Part shown: piece after piece, positions 36,825 through 45,345 of the stretch
Layout of the letters: the number at the start of each line of letters is the position of its first letter
Position numbering within the stretch: the first letter of the stretch is position 1
NCBI RefSeq assembly: GCF_023806635.1
Contig: NZ_JAMTDQ010000046.1
Coordinates: forward strand, 1 to 64,000
Source: Accumulibacter sp.
GTDB taxonomy: Bacteria; Pseudomonadota; Gammaproteobacteria; Burkholderiales; Rhodocyclaceae
Direction: 5' to 3'
Length of the DNA: 64,000 nt
Translations under genes and position numbers: made by a program
Notes under the pieces: model-generated
Database searches by the model: none
What the model was told of the DNA's origin: nothing
Seen by the model: only the letters and a program-made list of their open reading frames with translations

Positions 36825-37265
36825 CTACTTCTTGAGGCTGTCGCGGATCTCGCGCAGGAGCAGGACATCTTCGGGCGTTTCGGGAACGGCGGCCGGTGCC
36901 GCCGCGGGCTCGGGCTCCGTCCGCTTGAGGCGGTTCATCTGCTTGATCATGATGAAGATGATGAACGCTAGGATGATGAAGTTGACCAGGATGGTGACGA
37001 AGTTGCCGTAGGCGAAGACCGGGACCTGCGCCCTGCGCAGCGCGTCGAGCGTCATCGCCGTGCCTTCCGGCACCTTGCCAAGAACCAGGAACATGCCCGA
37101 GAAATCGAGCCTGCCGCCCATGATCCAGGCAATGAACGGCATGATCAGGTCGCCGACCACCGAATCGACGATCTTGCCAAAAGCACCGCCGATGATCACG
37201 CCGACGGCGAGATCCATGACGTTGCCCTTCATGGCGAATTCCTTGAACTCCTGCAGCATGCTCAT
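36825..37265 (-). CDS. mscL: Large-conductance mechanosensitive channel
   Basis: 146 aa, normal for Msc[19 protein letters not shown] begins the cytoplasmic N-helix, followed by the Gly-rich pore helix [12 protein letters not shown]. The second membrane helix ([11 protein letters not shown]) and a charged C-terminal bundle follow. The homopentamer in the inner membrane releases solutes on hypo-osmotic shock. AAGGAG precedes the ATG by six bases. An Ala/Pro-rich linker near the end is slightly longer than in E. coli. Confidence 0.97.
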   Translation of the reverse strand: MSMLQEFKEFAMKGNVMDLAVGVIIGGAFGKIVDSVVGDLIMPFIAWIMGGRLDFSGMFLVLGKVPEGTAMTLDALRRAQVPVFAYGNFVTILVNFIILAFIIFIMIKQMNRLKRTEPEPAAAPAAVPETPEDVLLLREIRDSLKK

Positions 37266-37627
37266 CGCATCTCCTTTCATCGTGCTTGGTATGGTTGGGG
37301 AACAGTGCATCAGAATTGCCGAAGTCGCTGCAGCGGATCGGCTTCGACGCACCAGCCGGCAGACAGCAGTGGTCGGCAGGCAGAGCGACCCAGGCTCGAC
37401 AGACAGCCGTTCGCACCGACACCCGCGGCAAAGTCGATCGATCGCCTGCCGCAACGTGCCGTGTGGTCGGTGCGGCGCGGATACTACACTGTCCCGGCGA
37501 GATTGTCCCCAGAGAACTTGCAGGAATTCACTCTCGCCGCGCAAACGGCGGCAAGCGGCGTGCCGGATCGAAGAATTGAGTATAGCGTCACCGAATCTCA
37601 CCCGTCGCTGGCTGCCGGGCGCCGACG
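37266..37627. other. 362-bp intergenic region upstream of mscL
   Basis: Lies between the mscL start and the end of the upstream aminotransferase gene, both on the minus strand. A TATACT hexamer on the minus strand near 37578-37583 could be a -10 box, but no matching -35 was found at the usual distance. No gene or repeat seen. Confidence 0.4.
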
Positions 37628-38785
37628 CTACAGGCGGCGCAGCCGCTCGCCGGCGGCGGCGAGCGTCGCCTCCTGCTTGGCGAAACAGAAGCGGACGACG
37701 CGATCATCGGCACCGTCGTGGCGGAAGACCGACACCGGGATCGCCGCGACGCCGGCCTCGCGCGTCAGCCAGCAGGCGAACTCACCGTCCGGCAGGTCGG
37801 AAATCGCCGCGTAGCGGGCGAGCTGGAAATAGGTTCCGTGACAGGGCAGCAGCTCGAAGCGTGAGGTTGCCAGCTGCTCGCGGAAGAACTCGCGTTTCGC
37901 CTGATAGAAGCGCGCCAGCCCGAGGTGGCGCGACGCATCCTGCATGTACTCGGCGATGCCGAACTGGCACGGCGCATTGACCGTGAACACGTTGAACTGA
38001 TGCACCTTGCGAAACTCGGCCATCAGTTCCCGCGCGGCGAGGACGTAGCCGACCTTCCAGCCGGTGATGTGGTAGGTCTTGCCGAATGACGAGACGACGA
38101 TGCTGCGCGCGGCGAGTTCGCCGTGCGCGGCGACGCTCGCGTGCTGGCGCCCATCGAAGACGATGTGCTCATAGACCTCATCGGCGAGGACGACGATGTC
38201 GCTGCCGCGCGTCAGCTCGGCAAGCCGATCGAGATCCTCGCCACGCAGCAGGCTGCCGGTCGGGTTGTGCGGCGAGTTGATGATGATCATCCGCGTGCGC
38301 GGCCCGAGCAGCGAGCGGACCTGATCCCAGTCAGGCCGGTAGTCGGGAAAGCGCAGGCTGGCGAACACCGCGCGCCCGCCGAGCGTCTCGATCGCCGGAA
38401 CGTAACTGTCATAGACTGGCTCAAGGACGACGACCTCGTCGCCAGCGCGCACGAAGGCGGCAATGGCGGTGAAGATCGCCTGTGTCGCGCCGGCGGTGAC
38501 GGTGATCTCATCCTCGACGTCGTAATCGGCGCCGTAGAGCGCGCGCACCTTGCCGGCGATCGCCGTCCGCAGTTCGGCGATGCCGGCCATCGGCGGATAC
38601 TGGTTGCGGCCGGCGCGCATCGCCCGGCTGGTCGCGTCGAAGAGCGCTTCGTCGGCCTGGAAATCGGGGAAGCCCTGCGACAGGTTGATCGCGCCGCAAT
38701 CGGCGGCAAGCCGCGACATGACGGTGAAGATCGTGGTCCCGACCCGGGGCAGCTTCGAGTCCACGGCAACGGCGGAATTCGGCAT
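37628..38785 (-). CDS. Class I/II PLP-dependent aminotransferase (methionine aminotransferase-like)
   Basis: 385 aa from the ATG at 38785. It has the fold type I layout: N-L-S-Q-G-F-P-D-F near residue 35, G-A-T-Q-A-I-F for PLP phosphate, [15 protein letters not shown], and S-F-G-K-T with Lys236 as Schiff-base lysine, followed by T-G-W-K-V-G-Y. The C-terminus has V-R-F-C-F-A-K. The combination resembles YbdL/kynurenine aminotransferase-like enzymes that transaminate methionine and aromatic residues. Monocistronic, divergent from the PHB depolymerase gene. Confidence 0.88.
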   Translation of the reverse strand: MPNSAVAVDSKLPRVGTTIFTVMSRLAADCGAINLSQGFPDFQADEALFDATSRAMRAGRNQYPPMAGIAELRTAIAGKVRALYGADYDVEDEITVTAGATQAIFTAIAAFVRAGDEVVVLEPVYDSYVPAIETLGGRAVFASLRFPDYRPDWDQVRSLLGPRTRMIIINSPHNPTGSLLRGEDLDRLAELTRGSDIVVLADEVYEHIVFDGRQHASVAAHGELAARSIVVSSFGKTYHITGWKVGYVLAARELMAEFRKVHQFNVFTVNAPCQFGIAEYMQDASRHLGLARFYQAKREFFREQLATSRFELLPCHGTYFQLARYAAISDLPDGEFACWLTREAGVAAIPVSVFRHDGADDRVVRFCFAKQEATLAAAGERLRRL

Positions 38786-38869
38786 GGCGATCCGCGCCCG
38801 GCGCGGCCGAGAGTGAGCAAGGGCACAGTTTAAAGGCGCGCCAGCCGGGCAACAAGGCTGGCCGATCGA

Positions 38870-38891
38870 CGCCGCTGCCGCGGCAGCGGCG
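38870..38891. promoter_or_regulatory. 22-bp perfect palindrome in a divergent promoter region
   Basis: CGCCGCTGCCG is followed immediately by its exact reverse complement, with no spacer. It lies 72 bases upstream of the PHB depolymerase ATG and 85 bases upstream of the aminotransferase ATG. A symmetric site in a divergent intergenic region is compatible with a dimeric regulator. In GC-rich DNA a chance palindrome of this length is improbable but not impossible. Confidence 0.45.
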
Positions 38892-38962
38892 AGCCCGGCC
38901 GCAGGCAGTATCTGGTAGCATCGCCGCTGCCACTTGCACCCTTCTTCCTGGAACTCGGCCCG

Positions 38963-40033
38963 ATGAAAACGCACCCCGGCTCGTGCCGCGGCCTCGCCGC
39001 CTTGCTCGTCTTCGCCGTCGTCGCCGGTTTCCGGAGCGTGCTCGCCGCCCCGCCGCTGCCGGCACTGGCAGCGGATCTCGGTCAGCTGACCGTGTCCGGG
39101 ATTTCCTCCGGCGGCTACATGGCGGTCCAGTTCCAAGTGGCTCATTCGCGCCTGGTGCGCGGCGCCGGTGTCCTCGCAGGCGGACCGTACGATTGCGCCG
39201 ACGATTCCATCTGGCGGGCACTGACGCGCTGCATGTCGCCTTCCTGGTGGGCACCGCTGCCGCTGGTCGGCGAACTGCGCGAGCGCGCCGAGGCACACGC
39301 ACGCGCCGGACGCATCGACCCGCCGGAGCATCTGCGCGATGACCGGGTGTGGCTGCTTTCCGGCGGTCAGGACGACAAGGTGAGGACCGCGGTCGTCGAG
39401 CGACTCGCCGCCTTTTACGGCGAGTGGCTGCCGCCGGCGGCGATCCGTTTCGTGCGCGTGCCCGAGGCAGCGCACGCGATGATCTCGGTCACCGACCCGC
39501 AAGCCGCCAGCTGCGGCAGCACGGCATCGCCGTTCATCAACCGCTGCGGCGACCTCGATCCAGCCGGGGAAATGCTCGGCCACATGCTCGGCCCGTTGCA
39601 GGCCCCCGCGGCCACCGACCGCGGCGAGATGCTGGCCTTCGACCAGCGCCCCTTCGCAGCCGGTGCGGCGATCGATTCCGGTCTCGCCGACGAAGCCTAT
39701 CTCTACGTTCCGGCCGCCTGTCGCGAATCCCCCTGCCGCGTCCATGTCGCCTTTCATGGCTGCCGCCAGAGCGCGGCGCAGATCGGGCGACGCTTCGTCG
39801 ACGGCGCCGGCTACAACCGCTGGGCCGAGAGCAACCGCCTGCTCGTCCTCTACCCGCAGACCGCGCCGCGCCACGGCCTGGCGTCGGGTTCGCGGAGATG
39901 GATCAGCAATCCCTTCGCCTGCTGGGACTGGTGGGGCTACACGGGCAGCGACTACCCGACCCGTGACGGTCTGCAGATCAGGGCGGTACGCGCCATGCTG
40001 GAGCGGCTGGCGGCGCCGCGCCAGCCCGAGTAG
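38963..40033 (+). CDS. Extracellular poly(3-hydroxybutyrate) depolymerase-like esterase
   Basis: 356 aa with a signal peptide (cleavage near residue 28, V-L-A-A). The nucleophile elbow is G-I-S-S-G with Ser48 as the probable catalytic Ser, very early after the signal as in type 2 PHB depolymerases. H-G-C-R-Q-S and N-P-F-A-C-W-D-W-W-G-Y-T-G near the end are typical of this family's second half. The predicted action is hydrolysis of short-chain polyhydroxyalkanoate outside the cytoplasm. No substrate-binding (SBD) domain is visible. Confidence 0.87.
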   Translation: MKTHPGSCRGLAALLVFAVVAGFRSVLAAPPLPALAADLGQLTVSGISSGGYMAVQFQVAHSRLVRGAGVLAGGPYDCADDSIWRALTRCMSPSWWAPLPLVGELRERAEAHARAGRIDPPEHLRDDRVWLLSGGQDDKVRTAVVERLAAFYGEWLPPAAIRFVRVPEAAHAMISVTDPQAASCGSTASPFINRCGDLDPAGEMLGHMLGPLQAPAATDRGEMLAFDQRPFAAGAAIDSGLADEAYLYVPAACRESPCRVHVAFHGCRQSAAQIGRRFVDGAGYNRWAESNRLLVLYPQTAPRHGLASGSRRWISNPFACWDWWGYTGSDYPTRDGLQIRAVRAMLERLAAPRQPE

Positions 40034-40081
40034 TCGGGGTAGGCGCCTGCGAGTCCGCAGCGCGCGCGACGCGCAAGCCCC

Positions 40082-40594
40082 TCAGAGGGGCGGAATGCGC
40101 AGCACCTGGCCGGGGTAGATCTTGTCCGGATGGCCGAGCATCGGCTTGTTGGCCTCGAAGATCAGCATGTACCTGTTGCCGTCGCCATAATGTGCCTTGG
40201 CGATCTTCGACAGGTTGTCACCCGCGACGACGGTGTAGAAGCTCGCTTCGGCAGAGCCTTGATCGACCGAGAGCATGTCGTTGACCTGCGCCACGCCGGC
40301 AACGTTGCCGCAGCAGAGCAGGATCTTCTCCTTGCTTGCCTGGTCGCCGGCGACACCGAAAACCGTCGCCGCGCCGCTGGCGCCATCGAAGCTCACGGCC
40401 AGACCGGTCACCGGCAGATCCTGCGTCCGGATGTAGGCCTCGATCGCATCACCGGCGGTCCGGTTCAGTGCTTCGAGGCGGTCCCTGGCCGCCTGGTCGT
40501 CGGGTGCAGCCGCCGCTGCGGCCGCTGCCGACTCGGTGTCTCCGGCACGAAACAGCTTTTCGCCAGCTGCCCTGACGAAATCGAACAATCCCAT
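40082..40594 (-). CDS. BON and LysM domain protein (Kbp/YgaU-like)
   Basis: 170 aa from the ATG at 40594, with AAGGAGGAG upstream. The N-terminus M-G-L-F-D-F-V-R-A-A-G-E-K-L-F matches the short helix preceding the BON domain in YgaU. A BON domain occupies about 60-110 (V-T-G-L-A-V-S-F-D-G). A single LysM domain follows at about 118-168 (Y-T-V-V-A-G-D-N-L-S-K-I-A ... I-Y-P-G-Q-V-L-R-I-P). E. coli YgaU (Kbp) is a cytoplasmic K+-binding protein of about 150 aa. An Ala-rich insert near residue 25 accounts for the extra length. Confidence 0.9.
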   Translation of the reverse strand: MGLFDFVRAAGEKLFRAGDTESAAAAAAAAPDDQAARDRLEALNRTAGDAIEAYIRTQDLPVTGLAVSFDGASGAATVFGVAGDQASKEKILLCCGNVAGVAQVNDMLSVDQGSAEASFYTVVAGDNLSKIAKAHYGDGNRYMLIFEANKPMLGHPDKIYPGQVLRIPPL

Positions 40595-40864
40595 CTTCGC
40601 TCCTCCTTGATTGCCCCGCGCCGACCGGCGCTGCGTGAACCCGCGCGCCAGCGGACACGGCACGGACCGCTGGCCGCGCGCGAGTCTAGCAGCCGGCCGC
40701 GCAATCACCAAGACCGTAGCTGGCGAAGTGGCGGCGTCGTCGTACAACGCCGGCGGCACGATCGCCGAAGCGCTGGCAGACGCGGGCGGCAGGGTCTATG
40801 CTGTCGGCTGATCCCGCGACAAACCCTGCCGGCTCACCCCACCTGCCTCCGGACCACCCTCGTC

Positions 40865-42730
40865 ATGCGCCAGACATTCCACCCCGCGTCGCTGCTCGCC
40901 ACCCTGCCCGCCATCGGCTGCCTGCTCGCCGCCTGCCAGGGCGTGCCAACACCGGCACCCGGCCCGGCAACCGGCATCGAGATCCACATCGCCCACATCA
41001 ACGATCACCACTCGAACCTGGAGCCGCAGCCCGACTTCGAGCTGCGGCTCGACGGCGTGCCGACACGCGTCGCCGCCGGCGGCTTTCCGCGCCTGACGGC
41101 GTTGTTCAAGGCCAGCTCGGAGCTGCCGAACCTGCTGAAGATTCACGCCGGCGACGCCATGACCGGAACTCTCTACCACACGCTGTACAACGGCGAGGCC
41201 GACGCAGCGCTGATGAACACCGTCTGTTTCGACGTCTTCGAACTGGGGAACCATGAATTCGACGAAGGCGATGCCGGACTGCGGCGCTTTCTCGATCACT
41301 TGCGCCGGGGACCGTGCCGGACGACCGTCCTCGCCGCCAACGTCGAGCCGGCAATCGGCTCACCACTCGCGCCGGTGAGCGCCAACGACTACCTGCAGCC
41401 CTACCTGCTGCGGCAGTTCGGCGACGTCCGCGTCGGCATCATCGGCATCGAGGTGCGCGGCAAGACGATGAACTCGTCGCGTCCGCTGCCCGGCACGCGC
41501 TTCCACGACGAGGTCGAGACCGCCCAGAAGCTGATCGACGAGTTGCGCGCGATGGGCATCCGGCACATCATTCTCGTCACCCACCAGGGCTACGAGGCCG
41601 ATCGGGCCATGGCGGCACGCCTGAGCGAGGTCGATGTGATCATTGGTGGCGATTCGCACACACTGCTCGGGGACTTTTCGGCGATCGGCATCGCTGCCGC
41701 CGGCCCCTACCCGACCGTCGTCCGCAATCGCGATGGTGATCCAGTGTGTATCGGACAGGCCTGGGAATACGCCAGGATCTTCGGCTTGATGCGGGTCCGT
41801 TTCGACCCAGGCGGCGCCGTCGCGAGCTGCGGCGGCTCGCCGACTCTGCCGATCGGCGACGACTTCCGGCAGCGGGACGGCAGCGGCACCTTCGTCGCCG
41901 TCGACGCGACGACGCGCGCCCGCATCCTCGGTGCACTGCACGGCACGAACGCCCGCCCGGTCGTTCCCGATCCCGTGGCGCAGGCCGAACTCCTCCGCTT
42001 CGCCAGTCGCCTCGACGACATGAAGCGACAGCGGATCGGCACCGCCAGCGACTCGCTGTGCCTCGTGCGCGTCCCCGGTGAAGCGACCAACCGCAGCGCT
42101 GGCGTCAGTGGCTGTGAAGACGCCAACCGGCTGGCGCGCGGCAGCGACATCGCGCAGGCGGTTGCCGAGGCCTATCGCCAGGCGAGCAGGCTTGCCGACA
42201 TCGCCCTGCAGAACGGCGGCGGCATCCGCACGCCATTGCCCCGGGGCGAGGTCACCTATGGCACGGCCTACACCGTCCTGCCGTACACCAACGTCCTGTA
42301 CGAACTGCAACTGACCGGTCGCCAGGTCACCGAGGTGCTCGAAGACGCGGTCGCCAACTACCTCGACAACGGCGGCTCGGATGGCTCGCACCCGTACGCC
42401 GCCGGCCTGCGCTGGCACCTCGACCTGCGCCAGGCACGCGGCAGCCGCTTCAGCCGCATCGAGGTGCGCGCCAGGGATGGTGGTGGCTGGCAGGCACTCG
42501 ACCCGGAGCGCGGCTATACCGTCGTCACCAGCGACTACCTGGCAACCGGCGGTGACGGCTACGCCACTCTCGCCCGGATCAATCAGGCCGGCCACAGCGT
42601 CAACACCTATCTCAGCTACACGCAGACCTTCGTCGACTACCTGCAGGCGCGCGGTACGGTCGAACGGCCGCCGGCAGCCGAATACAGCCACCAGCGCGTG
42701 ATCGCGCGTGACGGCAGGCCGCTGCCGTGA
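40865..42730 (+). CDS. 5'-nucleotidase/2',3'-cyclic phosphodiesterase family lipoprotein
   Basis: 621 aa. An N-terminal lipobox L-A-A-C with Cys24 implies a lipid anchor, unlike soluble periplasmic UshA. The metallophosphatase domain shows I-A-H-I-N-D-H-H, G-D-A-M, G-N-H-E-F-D and G-G-D-S-H-T, which together bind two metal ions. The C-terminal substrate domain has N-G-G-G-I-R and a V-L-P-Y-T-N segment. It should hydrolyse extracytoplasmic nucleotides. A 270-base spacer with no gene separates it from the divergent LysM gene. Confidence 0.9.
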   Translation: MRQTFHPASLLATLPAIGCLLAACQGVPTPAPGPATGIEIHIAHINDHHSNLEPQPDFELRLDGVPTRVAAGGFPRLTALFKASSELPNLLKIHAGDAMTGTLYHTLYNGEADAALMNTVCFDVFELGNHEFDEGDAGLRRFLDHLRRGPCRTTVLAANVEPAIGSPLAPVSANDYLQPYLLRQFGDVRVGIIGIEVRGKTMNSSRPLPGTRFHDEVETAQKLIDELRAMGIRHIILVTHQGYEADRAMAARLSEVDVIIGGDSHTLLGDFSAIGIAAAGPYPTVVRNRDGDPVCIGQAWEYARIFGLMRVRFDPGGAVASCGGSPTLPIGDDFRQRDGSGTFVAVDATTRARILGALHGTNARPVVPDPVAQAELLRFASRLDDMKRQRIGTASDSLCLVRVPGEATNRSAGVSGCEDANRLARGSDIAQAVAEAYRQASRLADIALQNGGGIRTPLPRGEVTYGTAYTVLPYTNVLYELQLTGRQVTEVLEDAVANYLDNGGSDGSHPYAAGLRWHLDLRQARGSRFSRIEVRARDGGGWQALDPERGYTVVTSDYLATGGDGYATLARINQAGHSVNTYLSYTQTFVDYLQARGTVERPPAAEYSHQRVIARDGRPLP

Positions 42731-42754
42731 CGCAGCCGCCGTGGCGACTGGCCA

Positions 42755-43924
42755 CTACTTGCTGAGCAGGCGCATCGCGCGCTCGAGGCCATCGAGCGTC
42801 AGCGGGAACATGCGGCCGCCGAGGAGGTTGTGGATCAGCGAGGTCGACTGCCGGTACTGCCAGGAGTGCTCGGATTCCGGGTTGAGCCAGACGGTGTGCT
42901 GCCAGGTGTCGGCCAGGCGGCGCAACCAGACGGCGCCCGGCTCGGCATTGTTGAACTCGATGCTGCCGTTCGGCTGCAGCAGTTCGTAGGGGCTCATCGC
43001 CGCGTCGCCCACGAAGATCAGCTTGTAGTCGCTGCCGTACCGGTGCAACACGTCGTGCGTCGCGACGCGCTCGCTGTGCCGCCGGCGGTTGTCACGCCAC
43101 AGGTAGTCATAGACGCAATTGTGGAAGTAGTAGTGTTCAAGGTGCTTGAACTCGCTGCGGCAGGCGGAAAAAAGCTCCTCACAGACGCGGACGTGATCAT
43201 CCATCGAGCCGCCGATGTCGAGCAGCAGCAGCACCTTGACGGCGTTGTGCCGCTCCGGCCGCAGCTTCAGGTCGAGCCAGCCGGCGTTGCGCGCGGTACC
43301 CGCGATGGTGCCCTCGAGATCGAGCTCGTCGGCTGCGCCCTCGCGCGCGAAGCGGCGCAGGCGGCGCAGCGCGACCTTGATGTTGCGCGTGCCGAGCTCG
43401 ATGCTGTCATCGAGGTTGCGGTACTCGCGCCGCTCCCAGACCTTGACCGCGGCGCGGTTCTCGCTCCGTCCGCCCAGCCGGATGCCTTCGGGATGAGTGC
43501 CGCCGTGGCCGAAGGGTGAGCTGCCGCCGCTGCCGATCCACTTGCTGCCGCCGGAGTGGCGCCCCTTCTGTTCGGCCAGCCGCTGCCGAAAGGTCTCCAT
43601 CAGCTTTTCCCAGCCAAGCTTCTCGAGCCGCGCCCGCTCGGCGTCGCTGAGATGTTTCCTGACCGCCCGCCGCAACCATTCCTCCGGGATCAGCACCTCC
43701 ATCCCGGGCAGCGCCTCGACGCCCCTGAAATACTCGCCGAAGGCCCGGTCGAACTTGTCGAAGTGGCTCTCGTCCTTGACCAGCACGGTGCGCGAGAGCA
43801 GGTAGAAGTCGTCGATGCTGTGCTCGATGACGTGCTGCCGCAACGCCTCGAGCAGCGTCAGGAACTCCTTGATCGACACCGGCAGGCGGCTCGCCTTGAG
43901 GTGCAGGAAGAAGTCGATCAGCAT
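42755..43924 (-). CDS. VWA domain protein, CoxE-like
   Basis: 389 aa with a helical N-terminal part (about 1-210) and a C-terminal von Willebrand A domain. L-L-L-D-I-G-G-S-M-D is the MIDAS motif (D-x-G-x-S) and V-G-D-A-A-M-S a later MIDAS segment. Such proteins pair with MoxR ATPases and are thought to act in assembly or metal insertion of partner enzymes. The partner AAA+ gene lies 56 bases upstream on the same strand. The client is unknown; no CO dehydrogenase or similar enzyme is encoded in the window. Confidence 0.88.
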   Translation of the reverse strand: MLIDFFLHLKASRLPVSIKEFLTLLEALRQHVIEHSIDDFYLLSRTVLVKDESHFDKFDRAFGEYFRGVEALPGMEVLIPEEWLRRAVRKHLSDAERARLEKLGWEKLMETFRQRLAEQKGRHSGGSKWIGSGGSSPFGHGGTHPEGIRLGGRSENRAAVKVWERREYRNLDDSIELGTRNIKVALRRLRRFAREGAADELDLEGTIAGTARNAGWLDLKLRPERHNAVKVLLLLDIGGSMDDHVRVCEELFSACRSEFKHLEHYYFHNCVYDYLWRDNRRRHSERVATHDVLHRYGSDYKLIFVGDAAMSPYELLQPNGSIEFNNAEPGAVWLRRLADTWQHTVWLNPESEHSWQYRQSTSLIHNLLGGRMFPLTLDGLERAMRLLSK

Positions 43925-43980
43925 CGTCGGCGGTCGTCGGCACCACTCACGACGCAGGCGCGAGCGGGTTCACGATCGGC

Positions 43981-44823
43981 TCAGCGATTGTGCCGCGCCA
44001 TGAAGATCAGGCGCTCGAACAGGTGCACGTCCTGCTCGTTCTTCAGCAGGGCACCGTGCAGCGGGGGTATGGCGGCCTTCTGCTCCTTGCTGCGCAGCAC
44101 CTCGGGCGGAATGTCCTCGGCCAGCAGGAGCTTGAGCCAGTCGAGCAGTTCCGAGGTCGATGGCTTCTTCTTCAGGCCCGGAATCTCGCGCAGTTCGAAG
44201 AAGACTTCGAGCGCCTCGCGCAACAACGCCGGCTTGAGGCCGGGAAAATGGACATCGACGATCGACTTCATCGTCTCCCTGTCGGGAAAGCGGATGTAGT
44301 GGAAGAAGCAGCGGCGCAGGAACGCGTCGGGCAGTTCCTTCTCGTTGTTCGAGGTGATGACGACGACCGGCCGCTGGCGGGCGCGAACCATCTGCCGCGT
44401 TTCGTAGACGGAGAACTCCATGCGGTCGAGTTCGCGCAACAGATCGTTGGGAAACTCGATATCCGCCTTGTCGATCTCGTCGATCAGCACCACCGACGCC
44501 GTTTCGCACTCGAAGGCCTGCCACAGCACCCCCTTGACGATGTAGCTGCCGATGTCGGCGACCTTCGCCTCGCCCAGTTGCGAGTCGCGCAGGCGCGAAA
44601 CCGCGTCGTACTCGTAGAGGCCCTGCTGCGCCTTGGTGGTCGACTTGATGTGCCACTGGAAGAGCGGCAGGCCGAGCGCGGCCGCCACTTCCTCGGCGAG
44701 CATCGTCTTGCCGGTGCCCGGCTCGCCCTTGATCAGCAGCGGCCGCTGCAGGGTGATGGCGGCATTGACCGCCAGGTTGAGGTCGCGGGTGGTGACGTAA
44801 CTGGCTGATCCGGAGAAGCGCAT
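43981..44823 (-). CDS. MoxR family AAA+ ATPase
   Basis: 280 aa from the ATG at 44823, which has GAGGAAC seven bases upstream; a TTG at 44841 is less likely. The Walker A motif G-E-P-G-T-G-K-T is at residues 33-40. Walker B is L-I-D-E-I-D-K-A-D, and S-N-N-E-K-E-L-P carries sensor 1. Arginine finger and sensor 2 are in L-R-R-C-F-F-H. Works with the downstream VWA protein as a chaperone-like pair, by analogy with CoxD/CoxE. Confidence 0.93.
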   Translation of the reverse strand: MRFSGSASYVTTRDLNLAVNAAITLQRPLLIKGEPGTGKTMLAEEVAAALGLPLFQWHIKSTTKAQQGLYEYDAVSRLRDSQLGEAKVADIGSYIVKGVLWQAFECETASVVLIDEIDKADIEFPNDLLRELDRMEFSVYETRQMVRARQRPVVVITSNNEKELPDAFLRRCFFHYIRFPDRETMKSIVDVHFPGLKPALLREALEVFFELREIPGLKKKPSTSELLDWLKLLLAEDIPPEVLRSKEQKAAIPPLHGALLKNEQDVHLFERLIFMARHNR

Positions 44824-44916
44824 GGTGAAGTTCCTCGGCAAGTGCCGTCGATTGTACGCGCAATCGCGCCGCGCGGACTGTGCCGTGCGGCAGCCGGCCC
44901 CCTGCCGGACGCCACC

Positions 44917-45345
44917 TCAGCTGGCAGCAGCCCGCCGCACGCAGTCGAGGTAGGCGTTCGCGTCCATCGCCTGGCGATGGCGTTCGGCACGCCAGATCGT
45001 CTCACCGAGGCACTCGAGGATGGCGTGCGCCGCCTCGTGATCGCCGACGCGGGCGCGTAGCGCCTGGTAGGCGGAGCGAATCCCCGGCGGCTGGTCGATG
45101 CTGATCTGCTCGGCGACGGCCAGATGCAGCGAGAGATGCAGGAAAGGATTCATCTGCCCGCTCTCGGGACTGAACTCCTGTTCGATCGCCGTTGCCGGGT
45201 CTTCGAGCAGCGCATGGTACTCGGGGTGCTCGAGGATCAGGTCGGCGGCCGTCACCTCGGCGCCTTCGAGGATCAGGCGCTGGCGGTGCTTCTGCCACGC
45301 CTGACAGAAGAACTGCCGGACCTGTTCACGCGTCGGGTTGAACAT
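44917..45345 (-). CDS. DUF1841 family protein
   Basis: 142 aa. The N-terminus M-F-N-P-T-R-E-Q-V-R-Q-F-F and the block L-E-H-P-E-Y-H plus M-N-P-F-L-H-L-S-L-H-L-A are diagnostic of DUF1841, a family found in beta- and gammaproteobacteria. The several His and acidic residues in the central helix hint at metal binding, but the function is unknown. Its start overlaps the end of the FIST gene by 20 bases, so the two are translationally linked. Confidence 0.9.
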   Translation of the reverse strand: MFNPTREQVRQFFCQAWQKHRQRLILEGAEVTAADLILEHPEYHALLEDPATAIEQEFSPESGQMNPFLHLSLHLAVAEQISIDQPPGIRSAYQALRARVGDHEAAHAILECLGETIWRAERHRQAMDANAYLDCVRRAAAS

